Shown here: piece after piece, positions 7,817-16,149 of the stretch
Layout: the number at the start of each line of letters is the position of its first letter
Numbering within the stretch: position 1 is the first letter of the stretch
From: Pseudomonadota bacterium
GTDB taxonomy: Bacteria; Pseudomonadota; Gammaproteobacteria; UBA5335
Direction of reading: 5' to 3'
DNA: 64,000 bases
Assembly: GCA_002862435.1 (NCBI GenBank)
Contig: PKDC01000057.1
Span: 95,547 to 159,546, forward strand
Notes under the pieces: model-generated
Databases searched by the model: none
Told to the model about the DNA's origin: nothing
Seen by the model: only the letters and a program-made list of their open reading frames with translations
Made by a program: the position numbers and the translations under genes

Positions 7817-8745
7817 GGACTCACCGGATGCTGCGCCCGCCAATGGCGGGCGATGTCGATGCGCCGGCAGATCCAGACATCGGCAAAGCCGTGGACGTAG
7901 TCGATGAAGCGCTCCAGCGACGCCAGCCGCGCCGGGCGGCCGATGATACGGCCGTGCAGGCCGATGGACAGCATCTTCGGCCGGTCGAGGCCTTGCGGGT
8001 CGCCCTCGCGGTAGAGCACATCGAACGCGTCCTTCAGGTAGTCGAAGAACTGGGTGCCGGAATTGAAACCCTGCGCCGCGGCGAACCGCATGTCGTTGGT
8101 ATCCAGCGTATAGGGCACGACCAGATGCGGCTGCAGATCGACCCGCGTCCAGTACGGCAGGTCGTCGGCGTAGGAGTCGGCGTCGTAGAGGAAACCGCCT
8201 TGCTCGACCAGCAGCCGCCGCGTGTTGGGGCTGTCGCGGCCGGTGTACCAGCCCAACGGCGCGCTGCCGGTGAGCGCTCGCAACAGGTCGACGGCCTCGG
8301 CCAGATGGGCGCGCTCGGCGTCGATGTTCATGGTCTGGTAGCTGATCCAGCGCAGGCCGTGGCCGACGATCTCGGCATCGAGCGCGCGCAGCGCAGCGGC
8401 CGCCTCGGGATTGCGCGCCAGCGCGCGGGCCACCGCGAACACCGAGAACGGCAGCCGGTGCCGCTCGAACAGCCGCAGCACGCGCCAGAAACCGGCGCGG
8501 GCGCCGTACTCGAACAGCGACTCCATGCTCATGTGGCGCATCGGAAACGCCTGCGCGCCGATGATTTCGGACAGGAAGGTCTCCGACACCGGATCGCCGT
8601 CGAGCACGCAGTTCTCGCCGCCCTCCTCGTAATTGAGCACGAATTGCAGCGCGATGCGGGCGCCGCCGGGCCAGCGCGCGTGCGGCGGCGTCGCCCCGTA
8701 ACCGATGAGATCGCGGGGATAGTAGGGGTCTGCGGGCGATTTCAT
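7813..8745 (-). CDS. puuE: Allantoinase PuuE (polysaccharide-deacetylase fold)
   Basis: A 310-residue, metal-independent allantoinase, which hydrolyses allantoin to allantoate in the cytosol. The family start (YYPRDLIGYGATPPHARWPGG) is conserved, and also LNYEEGGENCVLDGD, the HGLRWI motif, WYTGRDSPNTRRLLVEQGG, and the C-terminal LSIGLHGRIIGRPARL. Length matches PuuE of Pseudomonas. It is not related to the amidohydrolase-type AllB. Overlaps of four bases with both neighbours (guaD and uraD-allC) show tight translational coupling. Confidence 0.93.
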   Translation of the reverse strand: MKSPADPYYPRDLIGYGATPPHARWPGGARIALQFVLNYEEGGENCVLDGDPVSETFLSEIIGAQAFPMRHMSMESLFEYGARAGFWRVLRLFERHRLPFSVFAVARALARNPEAAAALRALDAEIVGHGLRWISYQTMNIDAERAHLAEAVDLLRALTGSAPLGWYTGRDSPNTRRLLVEQGGFLYDADSYADDLPYWTRVDLQPHLVVPYTLDTNDMRFAAAQGFNSGTQFFDYLKDAFDVLYREGDPQGLDRPKMLSIGLHGRIIGRPARLASLERFIDYVHGFADVWICRRIDIARHWRAQHPVSP

Positions 8746-10061
8746 GGGCGCCTCCCGATCGCGGTGCCGGCAACGGCGCGGCCGAGCACATGGGTGGCGC
8801 GGATGCAGCGGTCGTCGCCCAGCGTCATCAGGATCAGCAGGCGCTCGGCCAGGGTCTGGGCGATTGCGCAGCGGCGCGCGATCAGCGGTGTCGCGGCCAG
8901 ATCGAGGACGATGAAATCGGCCTCATTGCCAACGCGGAACGAACCGATGCGATCGTCCAGATGCAGCGCGCGGGCGCCGGCGAGCGTGGCCAGATAGAAA
9001 GCCCGTAGCGGCGCCAGCCGCTGGCCCTGCAATTGCGCGACCTTGTAGGCCTCGCCCAGGGTGCGCAGCAGGCTGAAGCTGGTGCCACCGCCGACGTCGG
9101 TGGCCAGCGCATAGCCCAGACCGGCGGCATCGGCGGCCGCGAAATCGAACAGCCCGCTGCCCAGGTACAGGTTGGAGGTGGGCGCATGCGCGATCCAGGC
9201 ACCGCTCTCGGCCATGCGTTGGCGATCGGGGTCGTCGAGATAAATGCCATGGGCATAGATCGCCCGTTCCCGCAGCAAACCGTAGTGGTCGTAGACATCG
9301 ACGTAGCTGCGGCTCCAGGGAAACAGCTCGCGCACCCAGGCGACCTCGGCGGGATTCTCGGCGACATGGCTGTGGACATGGACATCGGGGTACTCGGCGG
9401 CCAGGCGGCCGGCACTGGCGAGCTGCTCGTCGGTCGAGGTCGGCGCGAAGCGCGGCGTGATCGCGTAGTGCAGCCGCCCCCGGCCGTGCCAGCGCTCGAT
9501 CAGCGCCCGGCTGTCGCGCTCGCCGCTCGCCGCGGTGTCGCGCACCGCCGCGGGACAGTTCCGGTCCATCAGCGTCTTGCCGGCAATCAGGCGCAGGTTC
9601 AGCTTCTCTGCGGCGGCGAATACCGCCTCCACCGAGGCGGCGTGGACGCTGCCCAGCACCTGTGCAGTCGTCGTGCCGTTGGCGAGCAGTTCGGCGATGA
9701 AGAAATCCGCCACCGCGCGGGCGTGGTCTGCATCGTCGAAGCGGCTCTCGGCGGGAAAGGTGTAGCGCTCCAGCCAGTCCAGCAGATTGCTGCCGCCGGC
9801 CGCAATCATGTCGGTCTGCGGCATGTGGATGTGGGTGTCGATGAAGCCGGGCATTATCAGCGCGTGCCGGTGTTCCGTCAGCGCGCATCCCGGCGGCAGC
9901 TGCCGCAACAGGTGCTCGGCCGGACCGAGGGCCGCGACGCGGCCGTTGTCGATCACCAGCACGCCGTCGTCGTGGTATTCATAGGCCTCGCTGTTGCTGT
10001 GAATGCCGGGGTCGGCGAGAAAGTGCAGCACCGCGCCGCGGTGCGCGCTGAGCTGGCTCAT
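8742..10061 (-). CDS. guaD: Guanine deaminase
   Basis: A 439-residue amidohydrolase that deaminates guanine to xanthine, feeding the xanthine dehydrogenase of the same operon. The zinc motif PGFIDTHIHMPQTD and the substrate-site motifs LMDRNCP, RFAPTSTDEQL and HVHSHVAEN are visible. AIYAHGIYLDDPD and ATDVGGGTSFSLL complete the metal and catalytic set. These match GuaD rather than cytosine or atrazine hydrolases. Length is standard (about 430-440). The ATG overlaps the puuD stop and its own TGA overlaps puuE, both as ATGA. Confidence 0.94.
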   Translation of the reverse strand: MSQLSAHRGAVLHFLADPGIHSNSEAYEYHDDGVLVIDNGRVAALGPAEHLLRQLPPGCALTEHRHALIMPGFIDTHIHMPQTDMIAAGGSNLLDWLERYTFPAESRFDDADHARAVADFFIAELLANGTTTAQVLGSVHAASVEAVFAAAEKLNLRLIAGKTLMDRNCPAAVRDTAASGERDSRALIERWHGRGRLHYAITPRFAPTSTDEQLASAGRLAAEYPDVHVHSHVAENPAEVAWVRELFPWSRSYVDVYDHYGLLRERAIYAHGIYLDDPDRQRMAESGAWIAHAPTSNLYLGSGLFDFAAADAAGLGYALATDVGGGTSFSLLRTLGEAYKVAQLQGQRLAPLRAFYLATLAGARALHLDDRIGSFRVGNEADFIVLDLAATPLIARRCAIAQTLAERLLILMTLGDDRCIRATHVLGRAVAGTAIGRRP

Positions 10062-11254
10062 GGCGGGACTCCGGCGTTGATCCAGGCCAATACGGCGGCG
10101 CGTTCGTCCGCGGTCATGCCCGTCAGATTACCCAGCGGCATCGCCCCCGTCGCCACCTGCTGGCCGATCTCCGCCGCCTGGGCGTGGATGCGCTCGGCGG
10201 TATCAAAGCGATAGCCCTTGGGCGCCGCCGCGAAGCCGGGCTGGGTCGGGTGCTGGGCGTGGCAGCCCACACAGCGCTGCTCGATGATCGCGGCAACGGC
10301 CGTGAAGTTCGGCGCAGTCGAGGCAGCCGGCGCCAGCGCGGGCCGCAGCGCCCAGATTACGGCGGCGATTGCGACCACGCCAGCGAGTGCCGGTAGCGGC
10401 GGTGTGCGCCCGCCTCGTTCACGGGCGCGGTGGCGGGCGACAAACCAGGCGCGGATCGCGGCGCCGGCGCCACACAGTGCGATCAGCACCAGCCCGTTGT
10501 GCGCCGCGCCATAGGTCATGGCGTAGTGGTTGCTCATCATCGTGAACAGCACCGGCAGCGTGAAATAGGTGTTGTGCACCGAGCGCTGTTTGCCGCGCAG
10601 GCCGTGGCGCGGGTCCGGCGGTTCGCCCCGGCTTGCCGCCGCCACCAGCGCGCGCTGGCCGGGAATGATCACGAAGAACACATTGGCGACCATGATGGTG
10701 CCCAGCATCGCGCCAAACTGCAGGAAGGCGCCACGGCCGCTGAACACCTGGCACAGGCCCCAGGCGATGCCCGCCAATAGCAGCGCCAGCACGCTGCCGA
10801 GCAGGCGCTCGTTGCGGCCCAGCACCCGGCACAGGCCATCGTAGGCCAGCCAGCCCACCACCAGTGTGCCCAGGCCGAGACCGACGGCGGCGCTCGCGCT
10901 GAGGTCGGCGACGGCCGGGTCGATCAGATACCGCTCGGGCGCGCGGTAGTACAACAGACACAACAGGAAAAAGCCCGACAGCCAGGTGCTGTAGGCCTCC
11001 CAGTAGAACCAGTGCAGCGTCGTGGGCAGGGCCGCCGGCGCCAGCCGGTATTTCTGCGCGTTGTAAAAGCCGCCGCCGTGTACCGCCCAGACCTCGCCAC
11101 CGACGCCTTTCGCATGGAGGGCGGGGTCGGTCGGCGGCAGCAGATGGTTGTCGAGCCAGACGAAATAGAAGGACGCGCCGATCCAGGCGATGCCAGTCAC
11201 CAGATGGATCCAGCGACCGAGCAGGCTCAGCCAGTCCAGCAGATAGGCCTCCAT
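10058..11254 (-). CDS. puuD: Membrane-bound urate hydroxylase with C-terminal cytochrome c
   Basis: A 398-residue PuuD, which oxidises urate to 5-hydroxyisourate in the inner membrane and passes electrons to a fused c-type heme instead of making peroxide. The N-terminal three quarters carry about eight hydrophobic helices with conserved GRWIHLVTGIAWIGASFYF and GGGFYNAQKYRLAP. A C-terminal cytochrome domain has CVGCH at 329-333 and a likely axial Met372 in TGAMPLGN. No soluble cofactor-free uricase or HpxO is present, so this is the operon's urate-oxidising step. It is separated from the next upstream gene by 72 bp, the only sizeable gap in the operon. Confidence 0.93.
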   Translation of the reverse strand: MEAYLLDWLSLLGRWIHLVTGIAWIGASFYFVWLDNHLLPPTDPALHAKGVGGEVWAVHGGGFYNAQKYRLAPAALPTTLHWFYWEAYSTWLSGFFLLCLLYYRAPERYLIDPAVADLSASAAVGLGLGTLVVGWLAYDGLCRVLGRNERLLGSVLALLLAGIAWGLCQVFSGRGAFLQFGAMLGTIMVANVFFVIIPGQRALVAAASRGEPPDPRHGLRGKQRSVHNTYFTLPVLFTMMSNHYAMTYGAAHNGLVLIALCGAGAAIRAWFVARHRARERGGRTPPLPALAGVVAIAAVIWALRPALAPAASTAPNFTAVAAIIEQRCVGCHAQHPTQPGFAAAPKGYRFDTAERIHAQAAEIGQQVATGAMPLGNLTGMTADERAAVLAWINAGVPP

Positions 11255-11326
11255 CAGCGTCGCCGCCCCGGGCCGAACGGGACTGCGGATACAGCATCGG
11301 CACGACCAGCGCGGAGAGCATCCATG

Positions 11327-12250
11327 TCAGGCATCCGGATGGTAGGACCGGCCGAGCGCCGCCGGCTGGTTCAGCAGGATCGTCTTGGGATCGCGGCAGA
11401 TCAGCACCAGCACGATGATGGTGGCGAGATAGGGGAGCATCGACATGAATTCCGAGGGGATGTGCAGGCCGAAGCCCTGGGCGTAGAGCTGGATCACCGT
11501 CATGCCGCCGAACAGATAGGCGCCGAGCAGCACCCGCAGCGGCTTCCAGGTGGCAAACACCACCAGTGCCAACGCGATCCAGCCGCGCCCGGCGCTCATG
11601 CCCTCGACCCACATCGGCGTCAGCGCGGTGGACAGATAGGCGCCGGCGATGCCGCTGCAGGCGCCGCCAAAGGCGGTTGCCGCATAGCGCACCCGCGCGA
11701 CCGGGTGGCCGAGGGCGTGCGAGACCTGCGGCGCCTCGCCGATCGCACGCAGCTTGAGGCCGGTGTGGGTGCGGGTCAGGAACCAGTGCACCGCGAAGAA
11801 CAGCAGCAGCGAGCCATAGACCAGCAGGTTGTAGCGAAACAGCAGCGGGCCGAGCACGGGCAAGTCGGACAGCAGCGGAATCGATACGGCCGGCGCGCCA
11901 GCGATGGGCTGACCGGCAAAGGGCCGGCCGACGAAGGCGGACAAGCCGACGCCAAACAAGGTCAGCGCGAGGCCCGTGGCGACCTGGTTGGTCTGCAAGG
12001 TGATGGTCAGCAGCCCGAACACCAGCGCCATCGCGACGCCGGCCGCGGCGGCAGCGAGATAACCGAGGACGAGGCTGCCGCTGGACAGGCCGACCGCGAA
12101 GCCGGTGATCGCGCCCACCAGCATCATGCCCTCGACACCCAGGTTCAACACCCCGGCGCGCTCGGTGACCAGCTCGCCGAGCGCGGCGTAGATCAGGGGT
12201 GTCGCCGCGATCACGGTGCTGACCAGAATCGGGATCAGGACGTCGGTCAT
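11327..12250 (-). CDS. ABC transporter permease, nucleoside/purine type (second)
   Basis: A 307-residue permease of the BPD_transp_2 (branched-chain/ribose, NupQ/YufQ-like) family, with eight to nine hydrophobic segments. The start TPLIYAALGELVTERAGVLNLGVEGMML is diagnostic of the permease partnered with BMP-type binding proteins. The ATG at 12250 overlaps the upstream permease stop as ATGA; the longer open frame to 13150 is a shadow. With the ATPase and the second permease it should import purine bases or nucleosides delivered by the binding protein at 20733. Confidence 0.9.
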   Translation of the reverse strand: MTDVLIPILVSTVIAATPLIYAALGELVTERAGVLNLGVEGMMLVGAITGFAVGLSSGSLVLGYLAAAAAGVAMALVFGLLTITLQTNQVATGLALTLFGVGLSAFVGRPFAGQPIAGAPAVSIPLLSDLPVLGPLLFRYNLLVYGSLLLFFAVHWFLTRTHTGLKLRAIGEAPQVSHALGHPVARVRYAATAFGGACSGIAGAYLSTALTPMWVEGMSAGRGWIALALVVFATWKPLRVLLGAYLFGGMTVIQLYAQGFGLHIPSEFMSMLPYLATIIVLVLICRDPKTILLNQPAALGRSYHPDA

Positions 12251-13362
12251 GGCGCGGCCTCCGCGGTGGTCGTTGCGGCCGTTTCGATCGGCTTCGGCGC
12301 GATCGCGGCCCGCCGCCAGCGCAGCCGGAAGTTGACGAACAGATCCGCCGCCAGCAGATAGAACAGCAGCAGACCCTGGAACAGGCCGGTCACTGCCGCC
12401 GGCATGGCCAGCTCCATCTGCGCCTGCTCGCCGCCCAGATACAGCAGCGACATCAACAGCGACGCCAGCACGATGCCCGCTGGATGCAGGCGGCCGACGA
12501 AGGCGACGATGATGGCCGCGAAGCCATAGCCCGGCGACACCGACGGCTGCAACTGGCCGATGGGACCGGCCACCTCGCCGATGCCGGCAAGCCCGGCGGT
12601 GGCACCGCTGAGCAACAGCGCCAGCCAGATATTGCGCTTCTCGCTGAAGCCGGCGTAGGCCGCGGCCGCGGGCGCGAGCCCGGCCACCTGCATGCGGTAG
12701 CCGGCATGGCTGCGGGCGACGAAGAACCAGGCCGCGAGCGCCACCAGCAGCGCCAGAATGAAACCGACATTGGTGCGCGCACCCGCGAACAACAGCGGCA
12801 GCAATTCCCAGTCGTTGAAGGTGCGCGATTGCGGAAAGTTGAAGCCCGCCGGATCGCGCCAGGGCCCGTGCACCAGGTAGGCCAGCAGCAGTTGCGCGAT
12901 ATAGACCAGCATCAGGCTGACCAGGATCTCGTTGGTATTGAAGCGCGTGCGCAGGAACGCCGGAATCGCCGCCCACAGCATGCCGCCGGCGATTCCCACG
13001 AGCAGCATGGCTGGCAGGATCCAGGCGCTGGGTTGATCGCCGAATGCCAACGCCACGCCGGCGCCGGTGATCGCGCCGATGGTCAACTGCCCCTCGGCAC
13101 CTATGTTCCAGACGTTGGCGCGAAAGGCGAGCGCGAGGCCCACCGCGCACAGCAGCAGCGGCGTGGTTTTCAGCAACAGCTCGCCGAGGCCGTAGCTGGT
13201 CGCCAGCGGCTTGATGAAAAACACCCGGAACGCCGCGACCGGATCCTTGCCCAGCAGGGTGAAGATCAGAAAGCCGGTCGCCAGCATCAGCATCGCCGCC
13301 AGCATCGGCGCGCCCAGCTGCATCAGCCGCGACGGCTCGGCCCGGCGCTCAAGCCGCGGCAT
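12247..13362 (-). CDS. ABC transporter permease, nucleoside/purine type (first)
   Basis: A 371-residue BPD_transp_2 permease (NupP/YufP-like) with about ten membrane segments. The conserved GLALAFRANVWNIGAEGQLTIGAI and FNTNEILVSLMLVYIAQLLL are hallmarks of nucleoside-import permeases. The ATG at 13362 was chosen over GTG at 13377 because GGAGGT sits just upstream of it. The gene overlaps the ATPase gene by 14 bases and the next permease by 4. The C-terminus ends in a basic then TTTAEAAP cytoplasmic tail. Confidence 0.9.
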   Translation of the reverse strand: MPRLERRAEPSRLMQLGAPMLAAMLMLATGFLIFTLLGKDPVAAFRVFFIKPLATSYGLGELLLKTTPLLLCAVGLALAFRANVWNIGAEGQLTIGAITGAGVALAFGDQPSAWILPAMLLVGIAGGMLWAAIPAFLRTRFNTNEILVSLMLVYIAQLLLAYLVHGPWRDPAGFNFPQSRTFNDWELLPLLFAGARTNVGFILALLVALAAWFFVARSHAGYRMQVAGLAPAAAAYAGFSEKRNIWLALLLSGATAGLAGIGEVAGPIGQLQPSVSPGYGFAAIIVAFVGRLHPAGIVLASLLMSLLYLGGEQAQMELAMPAAVTGLFQGLLLFYLLAADLFVNFRLRWRRAAIAPKPIETAATTTAEAAP

Positions 13363-14920
13363 CGGCCACCTCCGCACCCGCCGCGATGAAGCCGCCGGCC
13401 ATCCATAGGCCGATCTCCTCGATGCTGGTCTCGGCCGGGGTTCGGGTCGGCGACAGGCGGCCGTGCGCGATCACCGCGATGCGGTCGCAGATGCTGAACA
13501 GCTCATCGAGTTCCTCCGACACCACCAGCACTGCGACGCCGCGATCGCGCAAATCGATCAGCGCCTGGCGGATCATCTGCGCGGCGCCGACATCGACGCC
13601 CCAGGTCGGTTGCCCGGCGATCATCAGCTTGGGCGCCAGCAGGGTCTCGCGGCCGACAATGAATTTCTGCAGATTGCCGCCAGACAGGCTGTTGGCCGCC
13701 GACTGCGCGCCACCGCTCTTGACCTTGAACTCGGTGATGGCGCGGCTGGCGAACGCCGTCGTCAGCGCGTTGCGTACCAGACCAAAGCGCACCATGCCCC
13801 GGCTACCGCCCACCGCGCCACCGGTCAGCAGCGCGTTGTCGGACAGACTCATCGGCGGCACCGCGCCGCGACCCAGGCGCTCTTCGGGCACGAAGGTGAG
13901 TCCCAGCGCGCGCCGCTGCACCGGGTTCAGGAGACCCGCCGGCTGGCCCGCAATGCGGATCGCGCCGCGATCGTCATAAGGCGTGCGGGTCTCGCCGGAC
14001 AGCGCCGCCATCAGCTCCTTCTGGCCATTGCCCGACACCCCGGCAATGCCGACGATCTCGCCGCTGCGTACGCGCAGGTTGATGCCCTCGAGTGCGATGC
14101 CGAAGGGATCGGGGGTGGCGAGTCGCAGATTGGTCAGTTCCAGCATGATGGCGCCTGGCTCGCGCGGGGTGAGCGTGCATTGCGACAGCTCGCTGCCGAT
14201 CATCAGCCGGGCCAGGCTGTCGTTGCTCTCGTGCCGCGGTGTCGCCGTGCCGCTGACGCGGCCGCCGCGCAGCACCGTCGCGGTATCGCAGAGCGCGCGG
14301 ATCTCGTCGAGCTTGTGGCTGATGTAGAGAATGCTGACGCCCTCGCCGGCGAGCCGGCGCAGGGTGTCGAACAGCGTGCGCACCGCCTGCGGCGTCAGCA
14401 CCGAGGTGGGTTCGTCCATGATCAGCAGCCGCGGCTGTTGCAGCAGGCAGCGCACGATCTCGACGCGCTGGCGCTCGCCCACCGACATGCTGTGCACCAG
14501 GCGCTCCGGGTCCACCGGCAGGCCGTAACGCGCGGACACCTCGCGGATGCGCTCGTGCAGGCGCGTGGGCGAGGCGCGGTGATCCAGCGCCAGCGCGATG
14601 TTCTCGGCGACGTTCAGCGTCTCGAACAGTGAAAAATGCTGGAACACCATGCCGATCCCCAGCGCCCGCGCCTGCGCCGGGTTGGCGATACGGACCTCCC
14701 GGCCCTCCCACAGGATGCGACCGGCGTCCGGCTGCACCACGCCGTAGACGATCTTCATCAGCGTGCTCTTGCCGGCGCCGTTCTCGCCCATCAGCGCGTG
14801 AATCTCGCCGGGCTGCACGCTCAGATCGACGTCGGCGTTGGCGACGACGCTGGGGTAGCGCTTGGTGATGCCGTGCAGCGCAAGGCGCGGCGGCGCAGGG
14901 TTCAGCGCGGGTGGGTGCAT
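13349..14920 (-). CDS. ABC transporter ATPase, double-domain, nucleoside/purine type
   Basis: A 523-residue tandem ATPase like YufO/NupO and RbsA. The first domain has Walker A GENGAGKST (45-53), signature SMSVGERQRVEI and Walker B LLIMDEPTSVL. The second has the usual degenerate P-loop (SGNGQKEL), signature LSGGNLQKFIVGRE and LMIAGQPTWGVDVGA. Start at 14920 gives a short Pro/Ala-rich leader before the domain and overlaps xdhC by 19 bases. Genes on both sides encode purine enzymes, and a BMP-family binding protein is divergently encoded at 20733; together they form a complete importer split over two transcription units. Confidence 0.92.
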   Translation of the reverse strand: MHPPALNPAPPRLALHGITKRYPSVVANADVDLSVQPGEIHALMGENGAGKSTLMKIVYGVVQPDAGRILWEGREVRIANPAQARALGIGMVFQHFSLFETLNVAENIALALDHRASPTRLHERIREVSARYGLPVDPERLVHSMSVGERQRVEIVRCLLQQPRLLIMDEPTSVLTPQAVRTLFDTLRRLAGEGVSILYISHKLDEIRALCDTATVLRGGRVSGTATPRHESNDSLARLMIGSELSQCTLTPREPGAIMLELTNLRLATPDPFGIALEGINLRVRSGEIVGIAGVSGNGQKELMAALSGETRTPYDDRGAIRIAGQPAGLLNPVQRRALGLTFVPEERLGRGAVPPMSLSDNALLTGGAVGGSRGMVRFGLVRNALTTAFASRAITEFKVKSGGAQSAANSLSGGNLQKFIVGRETLLAPKLMIAGQPTWGVDVGAAQMIRQALIDLRDRGVAVLVVSEELDELFSICDRIAVIAHGRLSPTRTPAETSIEEIGLWMAGGFIAAGAEVADAAA

Positions 14921-16149
14921 GTGGCGCAGCCTTGGCTTGGGCAGGAATCGAGGGCGGGCGCGGGGGCCGCAGCCGTCACCGCTGCATGGGAAATGGCCTG
15001 ACCACCGCGACGGGAAAGTTCGCCTGCCGGCAGGGTTCGCAGCAACTGCGCGGCCACCGCCACCGCAATCGCCGCCGGCCACTTGCTGGTGATGCCCGCG
15101 ACGCCAATGGGACATTGCAGGCGGGCGATGGTGGCCGCGTCGAAGCCGTCGTCGCGGGCCAGCCGCGAGCGGAAGCGCGCGGCCTTGCTGGCGGAGCCGA
15201 TGAGGCCGGCGAAGCCGAAATCGCCGCGGGCCAGGATCGCGCGACACAGGCGGTAGTCGAGGCCGTGGTCGTGGGTCATCACCACAAAGCGGCTGCCCGG
15301 CGGCGCTGCGGGAACACCCGCGACCGGATCGGCCTCGACGCGCAGATCGACGTTGGCCGGAATTGTCGCGGGCAACAGCTCCGCGCGCGTATCGATCCAG
15401 GTCAGCGCGAACGGCAATTCGGCCAGGGCGCGCGCCAGGGCCTGGCCGACATGGCCGGCGCCGTAGAGCCACACCGGCGGCAGCGGCGCCGGCAGCGGTT
15501 CGACCAGGGTGATGCCGTTGGCATCGCGGCGCAGTTCTGGCGTCGTGGCGGCCATCGGGGGGTTGCTTCGACGTCGCGTTGAGCCCTCGCTGCGGCCGTC
15601 GGATTTGGGTGTTGTTGACGGTGCAAACGTCATTTCGCGCATGACGCTGCCGCGCGTGATATGGGTCTGCGCGATATCGATCTGCGCGATAGTGACGCGC
15701 AGCCACCCCCGCTGCCACCGGTTGCTCGCGCTCGCCATGGCCCGCAGCAGCGGCAGGTCCGCCGCGACATAGCGCTCGATCCACAACTCGACCGCACCAC
15801 CACAGCACTGCCCGAGTTCGGCGCCAAGGACAAAGCGCAGCAGGCGCGCGGCGGGCGCGCTGGCATCGGCCAGCAGCGCCCGCGCCGCGGCGATGCCCTG
15901 CCATTCCAGCCGGCCACCGCCGATGCTGCCCTGAATGCCGTCGCGACTCACCAGCATGCAGGCACCCGCCGCGCGTGGCGCCGAGCCATGCACGCCGACG
16001 ACGAGCACGCGGGCGATGGCGGGCGCTGTCCCGAGTGCCTGTGCGGCCGCCCGCGGCCAGTCGTGCAATGGCCGCAGCCAGGCGCCGGTGCCCACCGTGC
16101 CGGTCGGCGGGTGCGCGATGGCGGTCGACAACTCGGGCACGGCGTTCAT
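14902..16149 (-). CDS. xdhC: XdhC-family molybdenum cofactor insertion protein
   Basis: A 415-residue XdhC, which binds molybdenum cofactor, helps its sulfuration and loads it into XdhB. The N-terminal XdhC/CoxI domain shows VVGVHGSAPRAAGACMLVS and GSIGGGRLEW, with ELGQCCGGAVELWIE. The C-terminal Rossmann domain has PVWLYGAGHVGQALARAL and LIGSASKAARFRSRL. It is longer than usual (about 280-340): a basic, Ser/Thr/Arg-rich linker near residues 150-215 accounts for the excess and is not conserved. The C-terminus is Cys-rich (CPSQGCATCTHPR). The start overlaps the xdhB stop as ATGA. Confidence 0.88.
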   Translation of the reverse strand: MNAVPELSTAIAHPPTGTVGTGAWLRPLHDWPRAAAQALGTAPAIARVLVVGVHGSAPRAAGACMLVSRDGIQGSIGGGRLEWQGIAAARALLADASAPAARLLRFVLGAELGQCCGGAVELWIERYVAADLPLLRAMASASNRWQRGWLRVTIAQIDIAQTHITRGSVMREMTFAPSTTPKSDGRSEGSTRRRSNPPMAATTPELRRDANGITLVEPLPAPLPPVWLYGAGHVGQALARALAELPFALTWIDTRAELLPATIPANVDLRVEADPVAGVPAAPPGSRFVVMTHDHGLDYRLCRAILARGDFGFAGLIGSASKAARFRSRLARDDGFDAATIARLQCPIGVAGITSKWPAAIAVAVAAQLLRTLPAGELSRRGGQAISHAAVTAAAPAPALDSCPSQGCATCTHPR

